Assembly: GCF_018143015.1 (NCBI RefSeq)
Contig: NC_054740.1
Coordinates: 47,175,422-47,239,421 of the forward strand
DNA from: Lytechinus variegatus
Taxonomy: Eukaryota; Echinodermata; Echinoidea; Temnopleuroida; Toxopneustidae
Length of the DNA: 64,000 nt
Direction of reading: 5' to 3'
How positions within the stretch are numbered: position 1 is the first letter of the stretch; every line of letters begins with the position of its first letter. The position numbers were made by a program, and so were the translations under genes. The notes under the pieces are model-generated. The model searched no databases. It was not told the DNA's origin and saw only the letters and a program-made list of their open reading frames with translations. Positions 46,310-56,458 of this stretch are shown here, piece by piece.

Positions 46310-47090
46310 TAATGTGGCGTACCGTTACTTCTCAGAAAAATCTACCAGACCAAGAGCTGAACTTTCATCATTCACCAACTTCTAAAAATAGCTTGAATGA
46401 CATGCAGATTCTAGGAAATATTACATTCAGCTATCCTCAAACAATTGAGACTGACCTCAGTCTGTGACACTGAGCCTAATATTTTGTTTTTGTGAATGCT
46501 GCCATTTGCCATATATAAGGCGTCATGTCCGTTACGCGAATTGTCATGTCCGTTACGCCATTTTTATGAAAATGAGAAGTGGTAAGGGAAAATGATTGCT
46601 ACACTTGGTAGGGGGTTTAATTCTAACATAGAATCTGAATCTGCAGTACCTTTAGACAGATTTCCTGTAATTTGTGAAAACTTTAAGTGAAAAACGTAAC
46701 GCACATGACACTGATAGTGGTAAAGAAATCACACAAATCTGAAGACAGATTTTTCTAAAATTGATGAAGGGCATAAAATTTCACGATTATTTTCTGTTGA
46801 TTTAAACATTAATCAACTATTCAGAAGTTAAAAGAGACCTCTGGGACCTTGTTTGCTTTTAGTAGAGACAGGAAAGATGAATTGTTTAAAAATAGACACA
46901 TTTTTTACGTTTTGCAATTTACTATTCTATTTTTTAATGATGGAAAAAACTTCAAAATTTTATCAATATTGCGATTTTTCTATTGGAAATTGAGACTTTA
47001 TAGATTACTTTCTAAGAAAATTTGACTGCTTAAGTGAAATCTGAAACTTCATTTTTTGTTTGGGTGGACTTGTCCTTTAAGTTACAAAAA
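46310..47090. other. AT-rich flank with inverted GCGTAACGGACATGAC motifs and a MITE end
   Basis: GTCATGTCCGTTACGC occurs at 46522-46537 and 46543-46558, and a variant AACGTAACGCACATGACAC at about 46693 on the other strand. At 47060 GGGTGGACTTGTCCTTTAA is the right end of the AAGTCCACC MITE family (see 2486); its left end is not evident. Confidence 0.55.
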
Positions 47091-47094
47091 GTGC

Positions 47095-47400
47095 CTATGA
47101 TTTCAATTCTGCTCGCGCTTCGCGTTTTTAGTAATTATTTAGTTGCATACTCATCTTTTTCATGATAAACATTGCCCAGAAATTTCAAACTTTGGGAAAA
47201 AACACATAATTTTTAAAATAAATTTTAATAGCTCGTGCTTTGTACTCGCATTATACAAAAAAGTGTTATGATATTATATAGTTATGTTGATTTATAAGAC
47301 AAAAGCTAAGAAGTGACATTTCTTCAAAGAAAAAAATATAAATCATCTTCGCGCGGCCGATTGGGGAAAAATATGGGTGAAAAAATTTGCCCCCCCCCCT
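47095..47400 (-). repeat. GCGAGC-family fragment, inverted
   Basis: GCTCGCGCTTCGCG (about 47111) and GCTCGTGCTTTGTACTCGC (about 47231) are minus-strand cores. The following TTATAAGAC-AAAGCTAAGAAGTGAC, TTTCTTCAAAGAAA and GCCGATTGGGG mirror 9340-9440. Confidence 0.7.
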
Positions 47401-48575
47401 CCTTTGGCAAAAGCTGGATCCACCCCTTCATCCTATTTATTTCTCTCCTTCCATCCATATCTCCATTCTTCCAGGAGCCGCGGAATACATGTAGTTTTGA
47501 AAGTGGGGCTAAACATGAAAAAAACTTTTTTTTGTATTTCTACCAATAAAATTATTAATGAAAATAATTTGGTACAAAAATCGATGTCATTCTTCTTCCT
47601 GTTTTAAACTACTTGAAAAAAAAAATGGGAGGTGGGGGGTTGGCCATACCGCCACTGCTAGCTATATGATTATACCATCCGTCACTATAAAGATGTTCTG
47701 AAGAAAAAAATGTTCAAATTTTTGAAATAATCATGAGGATTGCCCCAATGTTGTAACCCGCAAGTGAAAACCCGAACCGTACCGTCCCGTATAATCCAAT
47801 AATTTGCAAGCGGGCCCTGCTGACCCGTTGGGTTTTAACCCACAAGTCAATTTATCTTTGAGAAATGAAAAATATTATTTCTGCAATCCCCACACTATAC
47901 AGGCTCAAATCAGGAAAATATATGCCAACTACTAACCTAGCCTACATGTAGAGTGAATTTACTTACAATTTGCAAATTCGCCTTTCATTCCGGAGAGAAA
48001 ATATTTTTTTTGGTGATTTTGTACCACGAAATGAGTCCGCTCTGATCTCGAAATTGAAAGCATTACGCAATACTCCTCGGATCGGAGCCGCAGCTCCGCG
48101 CGCTAGCTAGCCCAGGCTGCCCAGCAAAGATCGACAATGTTGTTTTTCAGTCCAGGTCGGTCGACTCACAACAATCATAATTACAATATTTAATTCTATG
48201 GGACCTTGTCTATAAAGTAATCAAAATTGAAATAAATACCTGGATAATGATACAGTAAATTTTTTCTTCTCGTATATCTCCATATTTCCCTAATTCCTTC
48301 TGTTTTTGTATTTCATTCGATATTTGGCCGCTGAAACTAGATGTTCAGTTTCCTGTCACCCGCCTGCGTTATGAAATTTGACCCACGTTTGAAAATCAAA
48401 TTCTGAAAATAATTCATTATTTTACTATTTTGACATAGATCTACAATGTACATGTAGATTCAAAACTGATAAAAAACATTAATATAAGCTTTTCAGTCAC
48501 ACAATTACTTGTATATCTTGTAAATACCTGTATATCTTTTCTTTCTTTGTTTTTTTTCCTTGTGAATGGAATGAC
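47401..48575. other. No gene recognised; CCCG-word patch at 47757-47840
   Basis: AACCCGCAAGTGAAAACCCG, CCGTACCGTCCCG, GCGGGCCC and GACCCGTTGGG cluster in 85 bases, resembling the word-rich end of a hAT-like element, but no partner end was found. A GC-rich patch with GGAGCCGCAGCTCCGCGCGC at about 48083 may be regulatory. Confidence 0.4.
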
Positions 48576-48582
48576 ACTGCAT

Positions 48583-48721
48583 GCTCAACCATACTTCAAA
48601 CGATGTTCGTGCAGGCTCCACTCAACTTCACTACCGCCACACTACGCTCCACCTACCCGATGTAGCGGTAGTGAAATGGAGTGGAGCCTGCACGTGAACA
48701 TCGCTCGAGGTATGGTTGAGC
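48583..48721 (+). ncRNA. Long hairpin, about 55-bp stem (candidate hairpin RNA or MITE)
   Basis: The left arm 48583-48637 (from GCTCAACCATACTTCAAACG to CACTACCGC) pairs with 48665-48721 (GCGGTAGTG to TATGGTTGAGC). Loop of 27 bases; about six mismatches and one 2-base bulge. The block TGCAGGCTCCACTC pairs without error. GC content is higher than the flanks. It could be a microRNA-like or siRNA precursor, or simply a short palindromic transposon. No target duplication is obvious, and expression cannot be judged from sequence. Confidence 0.5.
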
Positions 48722-48940
48722 TACCTCAATAAATCCCAGAGTCTAGTATTAAACCTCGCGTTGGTGAGTTGTCATACGGCCTAGTAGCATCCAAAATAAC
48801 TTATCTTATTTGCTAATTATAACTTAAAAATCATTTGTTTTATTTTTCCAGGGGATGAGGTAAATATCAGACAAAAAATCATCAAACAAAGCTCAATCTG
48901 TTTTACAAGGCCGACGGGAGGCTCACGCACGTACGCTTTG

Positions 48941-49759
48941 CAGAGCTGCCAAGTAGTACGATTTTTACGTATTTCATACAGAAATCAATTTAAAATACGG
49001 CAGTACGGTTTTTCATGATAAAATACGGGAAAAACAAATTAGAGAAGAAAAGGTATTCCGTGTGTTGCTGCCCTCTACGTTCAATGAGTTATGCTTTCAT
49101 CAAGGCTTTCCGATTAGAATTTTCGATATCCTGGCGAATAAATGCGGGTGACAAGTTCCAAGCGCACGCACGTAGTTTACAAGCGCAAAGCAGCGGCTCA
49201 AATCACGATATTTTGCGACTGGTAAATACGTCTGTAAGGATGATGACGTCATCCAAGATGGCAATTTACGTTGACCGACGGAAGGATCGAAGATGACGAT
49301 GTTTCGATCACAATTTGAAACGAATTAGCCGTAACTTCGGTCTAAGGTACGATATTTCTGAATTTCTTACATTTTTCCATAAATATGGATGCAATTTCTT
49401 TTTCATAATGTGACATTTTATGATATTATGTGCAAAAAACGATTGGAAAAAACAGGTTTCCGTCGAATGTTAGATCTAACGTTACTGCTAATACATTGTC
49501 TGTATGTACGGGCCTCCATATTCTTCAGTCTATGTATTGGTGAGTGAGCCAACGCATTTCAGCGGAACAACCAAAATCTAGACTGAAGCTTTCGGTCTCG
49601 TGTGCGACGGTGTGGGGCGTAAAATAATGTAAGAAGTGATTGAACTTTGCCATTATACATGCATATTTATCTCATGGTAAAAATACGAATTTTTTGGTCA
49701 AAATACTGATTTTGGGGGATAAGAATACTGAAAATGCAAAATACAACTTGGCAGCTCTG
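48941..49759. mobile_element. hAT-like element, 819 bp, 6-bp target duplication GCTTTG
   Basis: The ends CAGAGCTGCCAAG and CTTGGCAGCTCTG are exact inverted repeats, flanked by GCTTTG on both sides (48935-48940, 49760-49765). Near the left end the words TACGATTTTTACG, AATACGGCAGTACGG and AAATACGGG repeat; near the right end AAATACGAATT and AATACTGA words occur. The interior carries an ATGACGTCATCCAAGATGG segment and, at 49523-49588, one copy of the structured motif also seen at 53556. A frame of 93 codons (49015-49296) is not recognised. Confidence 0.75.
49523..49588 (+). ncRNA. Structured motif, copy A (outer stem plus two inner hairpins)
   Basis: CTTCAGTCTA (49523-49532) pairs perfectly with TAGACTGAAG (49579-49588). 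Inside, TTGG...CCAA encloses TGAGTGAG, and TTC-AGCG-GAA forms a second small hairpin. The loop sequence is nearly identical to that of copy B at 53556-53627, whereas the outer stem differs by compensatory changes. Function unknown. The strand is chosen arbitrarily. Confidence 0.45.
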
Positions 49760-49924
49760 GCTTTGGCGCTTATACTAGCTAGCCAGTCTGAGCTCTGTCT
49801 CTCTGCCAGAGCTCTGTATTTTGTATACAATATTTTGTTAAATAAGTAAATTTCTGGCCTGAAAATGTGCCTCAAAACAGAATTTTCTTCCTCTGTTTCC
49901 TTTTGCAAATTGTGCAAAACTTTT

Positions 49925-51235
49925 TATTTTGAGCTTCAATGATATCTATATCACCATAAAGCTGAGCTTCTGTATTTTCTCACAATGCCACTCTTGATAT
50001 GCGGCACCTTTTAATCGGGTCAAGATCACACTTTTCCCACCAAGGTACAAGACAAGATTTCTGAAATTTTGTACTTGCATGAAATCCAGTGTTCTGATTG
50101 ACTGGATAAGGTTCACAGAACAACAGGCGCGGGGTATTTGAGGAGATTACCACATGGGAAGTGTGACCTTCCCACGAACCCAGGCACTACAGTGCGTCCC
50201 AGAATAAACGAAACCGAGATTTAGTGATCATTTATCATAACTTAATCATAAATAGAATAGACAAATGACCTACCAATCTAAAGCTTAGAATCTCCTCTTT
50301 CATCTGATATTACTTAGGTTAATTCTTATTCACGCATGAGTGAGCAAAAACAATTTCAAGAAAGGATACCAAAAACTCATTTGGCGGGGGCAATCTGGGT
50401 TTCAAAAAGAAAATCACATTTCTGAAAAGTTCAATATCAGCTCTTTAATTTGGTACCTAAATTACAGAAAATGGTCAAGAAATAAAAAAGTTCTGGTCAT
50501 TTGAAATAAGGCTTGTATTTCCATAATTTCATGAGATAAACGTGTTTTCACCGGTTTCCCACAGAAGCTTTCGCATGGTGAACAAAAGATTTAATGCATG
50601 GCTGATCGTCAACAAAACAGAGTGTCGAGTGAGTTTGAAAGCCGGCCTGGAGAACGTCTTCATTTTATGAAATTTAATGAAATTCAAGCCTTATTTCAAA
50701 TGACCAGATCTTTGTTATTTCATGACCATTTTCTGTCATTTAGGTATCAAATTAAAGAGGAGATATTGAACTTTTCAAAAATGTGGTTTTCTTTTTGAAA
50801 CCCAGATACCCCCCGAAAAATGAATTTTTGATATCCTTTTTTCAAATTGTATTTGCTCACTCATGCGTGAATGAAAAATAATCTAAGTAATATCAGATGA
50901 AAGAGGAGATTCTAAGCTTTAAATTGGTAGGTCATTTGTCTATTTTATGTATGATTAAGTAATGATAAATGATCGCTAAATTTCGGTTTCGTTTTTTCTG
51001 GGACGCACTGTAGAACCGTTGGAATTTGCCATCGTGTGGTCTCTCTGACCAATCAGAGTGCAGTATTCTTGTTTTCAAGCTGCTTTATGTACTTGGCAAA
51101 TGAAAAGTGTGATCTTGACCCGATTAAACCAATTCTTATTTTGAAACCTATATCACTTCAAAGCATACATATTCAGCTTTATTGTGATATAAAAATCATT
51201 TGGGTTCAAACAAAAATAAAGTGTGAAGTTAGCAG
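49925..51235. mobile_element. Inverted-repeat element hosting the 50190-51010 insertion
   Basis: TTTAATCGGGTCAAGATCAC at about 50010 returns inverted as GTGATCTTGACCCGATTAAA at about 51107. Flanking words also pair (GATATCTATATCACC-AAAGCTGA against TCAGCTTTATTGTGATAT; GTGTTCTGATTGACT against ACCAATCAGAGTGCAG). The arms are about 200 bases and diverged. The centre is occupied by the TA-flanked element. Confidence 0.6.
50190..51010. mobile_element. 821-bp palindromic Tc1/mariner-type MITE
   Basis: The ends CAGTGCGTCCCAGAA and TTCTGGGACGCACTG are exact inverted repeats flanked by TA (50188-50189, 51011-51012). The arms stay paired for about 350 bases (GAAACCGAGATTTAG, GACAAATGACCTACCAAT, CATCTGATATTACTTAG). 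TA duplication with such ends fits the Tc1/mariner superfamily. There is no transposase. Confidence 0.8.
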
Positions 51236-51510
51236 CTTTTGTCAGGTGAAAATATTTATTTTGTAGCATATTTTAGATCAAAATTTTAACCTATATTACA
51301 AAATCTTTGAATAATTCCAAACACATGACCTGAAAGAATGATTCTTCTTCTTTGCAATGGTACCAAATTCATGAAATTCTATGCACAGTTAGAGCAGCAA
51401 TGACCGAATGAAAAGAGGTTTTTTGGTCCGCATCAAGCTCTTTAAATATGCAAAACATCTCAAGTCATGAATATCACTTGGATGAAAGAAGCCACTTTCT
51501 TGGGACCTGC
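51236..51510. other. AT-rich spacer, nothing recognised
   Basis: No feature could be supported. Confidence 0.5.
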
Positions 51511-51519
51511 AGTCTGACT

Positions 51520-52285
51520 GTGCAGGCCTGTGAAATCTCTGCTATTTAGCGGAAATCCGCTATTTTCATTTTTAAGACCGATTTCAATTTCCGCTTTTTT
51601 CCTGTGTTCCATTTCCGTTTTTTCTAAGTCAAAATTCCGCTATTTTATCCAAAACGGCTGGAAAACAAGTCTAGGTAAATGGATGCAAGCAGAATGTGTG
51701 TGTTGTGAATTTACACGTTACGGGGCCTTGTATTTTGCCTTCACGAAGTTTCGAATTTTTAGTGTAACTCTATGAAACTGCTGCAGATCACACCGTGCAC
51801 TGTTGCCGTTGGCATATGGGCCCGTCAATCTGTATGCATTGTCAGCGGACGGAAACCGCATACAACACAGGGAAATCATTGCGTGTGGCCGTGTGCACGT
51901 TGTTGGTTACGTACATGTACATACGATCGAGACTCGCGAGTGAATGAACCATTTCACTTGTTCGGGATGTTTACGAAGTTAGTGTTTTGAACTTTCTTAC
52001 TTTGGAGTTTGGACTTTGTTGTTTAAATTCTTGAATCATTGGAAATATTTCTATGACTTTCAAAATGTCTGTTGAACATAAATGTGTAATCGTTCAGAGA
52101 GGGTCGCCTTTGGATACCGATGAAGATAAAAAGTGCAGCGACATTTCTAATCCGTGGAAATGGTCCTGGATGGAATACACCGTGAATCGTGATGGGCATA
52201 TGCAGCGGCTTGGCGATAGTAAATAGTAAGGTAAATTTTCAGATTTTTCTGCTATTTTTTTGAAACCCCACTCACGGACCTGGCT
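51520..52285 (+). mobile_element. hAT-like element with first exon (boundaries approximate)
   Basis: The left end CAGGCCTGTGAAATCTCTGC is followed by repeated TTCCGCTATTTT and CGGAAATCCGC words over 130 bases. On the right, CTGCTATTTTTTTGAAACCC and CACGGACCTG pair imperfectly with the left end. No clean target duplication was found. The interior holds a promoter-like stretch and the open frame at 52065. Layout and word-rich ends match the elements at 43765 and 48941. Confidence 0.5.
52065..52225 (+). CDS. First-exon-like frame, 53 codons
   Basis: ATG 52065 gives MSVEHKCVIVQRGSPLDTDE, an acidic/lysine stretch, then NPWKWSWMEYTVNRDGHM and a short tail, reaching TAG at 52224. A donor, TA|GTAAGG, overlaps the stop, so splicing would bypass it and continue the frame. 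The composition is protein-like, and the tryptophan-rich segment recalls (from memory, unverified) the region ahead of the first zinc finger in hAT-like proteins. Likely the first exon of a transposase or of a captured gene. No downstream exon was identified. Confidence 0.4.
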
Positions 52286-52289
52286 CTGG

Positions 52290-52450
52290 TGAATACAAAA
52301 ATTACCCCCAAGTTACTAGGGAAAAATAAATTGCAACTGTATGGAAATTAGTATTTTTGGTCACAAAAGTGATATTTTAATGATTTTTTAAATTGTGTGC
52401 TGTGTACAGCATTGGCATACCATAGTCCTACCTGTAGATTCCCCCACAGG
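52290..52450 (-). repeat. Dispersed repeat shared with 14876-15060
   Basis: Reverse complement of the repeat in the candidate intron, with the words GCATTGGCATACCATAGTCC and TACCTGTAGATTCCCCCACAG. The relation is over 37 kb and inverted. Confidence 0.65.
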
Positions 52451-52651
52451 CAGAATAGAAATAAACCCTTGAGTGATCGTGTGGCAGTATCCTGACAAGT
52501 GACATCGAGGCACAGACTGGAACCTCAAAAAAAAATGAAAAGTTATCTCCTAATTCTACAGCTACCCCAGTCTCGATCGGCCATTTTGTTATGAATTTTG
52601 AAAGAATTAGGGAGGTATCGCGACGGAACTTTCGTTTTTTGAGGTTCCCAG

Positions 52652-53056
52652 CAGTAGAGGCGCACAGCCAATATTGGAGACTGTCTCCCATGAGAATTTA
52701 TAAAGAATTTGGGTATCCAATTTCAGAGACAGTCTCCAGTTTGGGAGACGAATTTTCTTTGTTTACATTTGCTTCAAAAGGATTACCTTGGCGGCAAATA
52801 AATATGTGATAAGCAGATTCCTCATGAAAAATTATCCCTTTTCACCATCTACTTTTGCTTTTATAAGGATTTTTATAGTCATCCACACACAAAAAAAAAT
52901 GGGCTTCTGACCTCAGTGGGACAAAAGTTTGGGTGAAAAAAATCATTCTTTTGTTAGTGTTTTTTTCTTTTGTTATTTTGCAAGGTAAGTCTCCAATATG
53001 GGAGATTGTCTCCCTTATTGGAGAGAGTCTCCCATCTTGGCCATGCGCCTCTACTG
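52652..53056. mobile_element. 405-bp element with CAGTAGAGGCGCA ends
   Basis: CAGTAGAGGCGCACAGCC and GGCCATGCGCCTCTACTG are inverted repeats, flanked by CCCAG on both sides (52647-52651, 53057-53061). Both subterminal regions repeat GGAGACTGTCTCC-type palindromes (GGAGACNNTCTCCC) several times. There is no coding. The 5-bp duplication and CAG start would fit a hAT-like element. Confidence 0.65.
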
Positions 53057-53061
53057 CCCAG

Positions 53062-53540
53062 GGGGCTCCGGCGCGGGATGGAGCCCCTCGCCTGGTGCTG
53101 GGTGGGTTACATGATCGCGAGCCGTCTGTATACGAGGAGAAATTAAAAATAAAATGTTAAAAAACTCCTCAAAACAGACGGCTACCAGATGTCTAGGTCG
53201 CATCCGGACAATAGCAGTGCTATTGCTCCCTTTTCGATCTCATTACTCAGGGGGCTCCGACCCTGCTGGGTTAGCTATCGTGCAGCCACCATTAGGGGGT
53301 TAACAATGCAAAATCCCCCTGACGTGGCTCATCGATTTTTGTCTTTATTTCATAAAAATATATAAAAAGAACTGTACCAAAATAAAGATTATTGTTCCGT
53401 TTGGCCTGAAATGCACCAAAACAGGGAAAAATAAGCTTACAAGGGGAGAAAACAGTAACTTACTTCGGCTGTTGCGCTACTTCACTTCCCTGTTTTATCT
53501 GAATTTAATACATAAACATATGGCCATTGAGTCCCCTGTA
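53062..53540. other. GC-rich patch then AT-rich spacer
   Basis: CCGGCGCGGGATGGAGCCCC at about 53069 and repeated CAGGGGGCTCCG words (53058 and 53249) suggest a diverged direct repeat of about 190 bases. No gene is recognised. Confidence 0.4.
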
Positions 53541-53555
53541 CAGATCTAGCTAGAA

Positions 53556-53627
53556 CTTCGGTCTCTGTATTTTGGTGAGTGGAGCCAACGGAGTTCAGCG
53601 GAACAACCAACATAACAGGGACCGAAG
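53556..53627 (+). ncRNA. Structured motif, copy B
   Basis: CTTCGGTCTCTGT pairs with ACAGGGACCGAAG (13 pairs with one G-U type). Inside are TTGG...CCAA around TGAGTGGAG, and GTTC-AGCG-GAAC. Relative to copy A the stem changes keep pairing, while the loop words GGTGAGTG, AGCCAACG and TTCAGCGGAACAACC are retained. Similarity continues about 25 bases past the stem (to TGCGAC). Function unknown. Confidence 0.45.
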
Positions 53628-53885
53628 CTTGTGGTCTAGATGCGACCATGCGAGCTCAAGCAGCCGACAATGAAGTGTACGATTTACATATCAAAATACA
53701 ATCGATGCCCGCAGGTGCAGCCAACAATAAGTAACATCTTGTAAACGCCTCGTCATATTTGTTCCAGAGTCTAGCATCACTTTTCTTCTTAGTTATGGGT
53801 GGCAGAAATAGATCTAGATTAGACAGGAATAACCACTGTTTCTGGGGATTTCCTTAACAATTTCTGACATTTCCAGACCTTCATT

Positions 53886-53930
53886 TTTGAGGAGCGCGAT
53901 TGCGCCATCGCTCCTAGCGCACTCCTCAAA
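53886..53930. repeat. Hairpin TTTGAGGAG / CTCCTCAAA
   Basis: Nine-base outer arms are followed inward by GCGCGATTGCGCC and CGCTCCTAGCGC, which can form further short stems. A similar GAGCTCCTC / GAGGAGCTC hairpin lies at 56227-56253. Confidence 0.6.
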
Positions 53931-54380
53931 AAAAAATAAGGAGAAAAAATCGCGCCCCCCCCAAAAAAAAAAAATTGCTAAAATTTTACATTTTACATCT
54001 GGTAAACTTGTTAAATATTGTAGTCATATATGTGGATTTTCATGGCAACAGCATGGAAGTCTACATGTGGGACTACAATATTTATTGAGTGTGAGTTCAA
54101 ATCAGTTGGGAAAGAGGTGAATATTCTTCATTTTCCTGACAGTTTTCAACTAAATCAAAGTAATTTCAAGGAATTGTGGAAAATAGATGGCCATTTCATG
54201 GATTTAAAGATGCAAAATGTGAAATTTAAGCAATTTTTTTTTTCTTTTTTTTTAGCAGGAGCGTGATATTTTGTAAACGTATTGACCCAGGCCTAGTTTC
54301 ACCACAAATTAATTAATAGCTACACAGCTATTGCATATATATATACGATGTTAAGAAAAATCTACAATTTATCATACATG
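53931..54380. other. AT-rich spacer
   Basis: Short homopolymer runs. Frames of 77-78 codons here have no recognisable motif. Confidence 0.45.
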
Positions 54381-54382
54381 TA

Positions 54383-56008
54383 GGGGAGACCGGGGTTAGT
54401 TGGAACATGGGGTAAGTTGAAACATTGTAATTTTCTTTAACGTCTTTAAATAAATTTCTGCAATACTGCCCTCAAGTTATTGTCATTATCAACAGCCATC
54501 CACCATATTACAGACAACACATGTGCAACAAGCCTGGTGAAGTTTTTTTTGACCTTCTGAGTAAATTTTTTCTCATTCAGAAATGTTTGATTATCTCAGA
54601 GAAGTTTATAGATCAAGTTGGCCAGTTTGGGGGTATAATAGACACTTATACCAAGCTACAAAATGAGGTTATTAATATGCCATGGTGAAGTCCGCTTTTT
54701 GTGTTGTAAGCCTATAAATGTCAAATGGGCCTCCGGGGTTAGTTGGAACAAAATTGAAGGGGCTAGTTGGAACATGTTCCAACTTACCCCAAACATAATT
54801 ATGAATGAAAATATTGGATATGAGAAAAAAACCAAAGTATTTCACACTCTTCTGAACATGTATTGTATATCATGCATGTTTTGTTTATCAGTTGGGTCTG
54901 AGTGTGCATTTAAGGCCTATTGTAGGCACCTAATGCAATGTTAACCCTTATCAAATGGGGGGGGGGGTCAATTTGAGCCCCCCTCAAGAAATTTCGTCAC
55001 TATGCCGTGGCACAAAATATTTTTACTACACTGCTAGCTGACTTTTTACTTTCAAGTCTTGCGCATCATTTGAGACCAAATTTGTGATGCCTGTGTGCGC
55101 TGTTTCAAAATTACGCAACAAATTGTATGTGCATGTTCGGACCCAAAATTGTTCAAAAACGTGATTCCATGTACAAGGTCAATGCAATTTGTGTTTTTCA
55201 ACCAAAAGTCATAAATGTATGATTATTTTTTTACTTTTGCTGGTTCAAATAGATTCATTCTATGCTATTTATGATCGCAAAAGACTCCTGACAAAGTCCA
55301 TTGGAAAAAACAAAGTTCGAAAAACAAAAAATACATAAGAAATTATATTTTTTGCGATTTTTGGTGGATATTTGTTATAAATGTGAAAATTGATACTTCT
55401 CACCAAAAAATAGCATTCTACTAGCTTAATTAGAGTTAAAGGCAAAAACATAAAAAAAAAAAAATTTCGGGAAAATTTTATATGCTTATTTGCATGATTA
55501 ATTATGAGAAAAAATATAAATCAATTTTTGTCTTATAAATTTGATGCAGAAGTGCATGAAATTATTGATAGTACACTTAATTGCATGTTAACTCAAACGC
55601 ACCCAAATATGCGGAATTCTACTACACAGTCTGCTTGCGTGAGTGGCTGTATAATAGAAAACATCAAGTTCAATGAATCCACACTTTAATATTTTGAACT
55701 TGAATAATATAAAGCAAATAGGTTGAAACCATGTAATATTACAGTTTTAAGAAGTTTTAGTATAATTCCTAATTGACCATGCAGTGTTCCAACTTACCCC
55801 GATATGGGGGTAAGTTGGAACGTTTGCGATAGTCTTGTTCAAGGTGGATTTTTTCAGTAACCATAATAGAGTTAAAAATTTTATGGGGTTCATTTGAAGC
55901 CCTGAGATATATGCTTTAAGCTGATATATTGATTGTTTCTCGAATAAAATCTATTTGGATTTTACAGCCATTTTTGTCAAAAATGTTCCAACTAACCCCG
56001 GTCTCCCC
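54383..56008. mobile_element. 1.63-kb TA-flanked element (GGGGAGACCGGGGTTAG ends)
   Basis: GGGGAGACCGGGGTTAGTTG at the left and CCCCGGTCTCCCC at the right are inverted repeats with TA on both sides (54381-54382, 56009-56010). The words TTAGTTGGAACA and GGTAAGTTGGAAC recur internally in both orientations near 54740-54790 and 55785-55825. The interior is AT-rich with no ORF over about 95 codons. TA duplication suggests a Tc1/mariner-type origin. I have seen closely similar ends in other animal genomes (memory only). Confidence 0.75.
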
Positions 56009-56064
56009 TAGTCTACAAATGTAGACCCACATCTGCAGTATGTGTACCTTAGCTGATTCAACGA

Positions 56065-56195
56065 GTCTGCATAGCAGACTAGGTCTACAGAGGCTGCAGA
56101 AATGGCTCGCTACGCTCGCACTTTCAGGCTGGTTTGCTTCGCAAACCAGTAGCAGATCCCACCTCATGAGCCATTCAGAGTCTGCATAGCAGACT
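56065..56195. repeat. Repeated short hairpins GTCTGCATAGCAGAC and CTGGTTTGC
   Basis: GTCTGC-ATA-GCAGAC occurs at 56065-56079 and 56180-56194, each followed by TAGGTCT. Between them CTGGTTTGC-TTC-GCAAACCAG (56129-56149) is a perfect 9-bp stem. The two outer copies frame a segment with CTCGCTACGCTCGC. Confidence 0.7.
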
Positions 56196-56458
56196 AGGTC
56201 TCCCCTATTGTATTGAATTGATTTGAGCTCCTCAAGAAGAGCGAGGAGCTCAATTGAGCTAAAAAAAAATAAGGAGAGCAATTTAATGAGCTCCACGAAT
56301 TTATACATGTAAATGATAAGGTCTGCATTTCATAATATATTCCCCATTCACCTAGCCTTGAGGACTCCATGATAGTTTTAAATATTTTGACATATACTTC
56401 TTCATCATGGAGCTTGAACCGCCTGTCATTTATGTATAAGAGAGCATTATTGAGTCAT

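Noticed and set aside
49523..53627. Hammerhead ribozyme as identity of the branched motif
   Set aside because: The obligatory CUGANGA and GAAA core words are absent.
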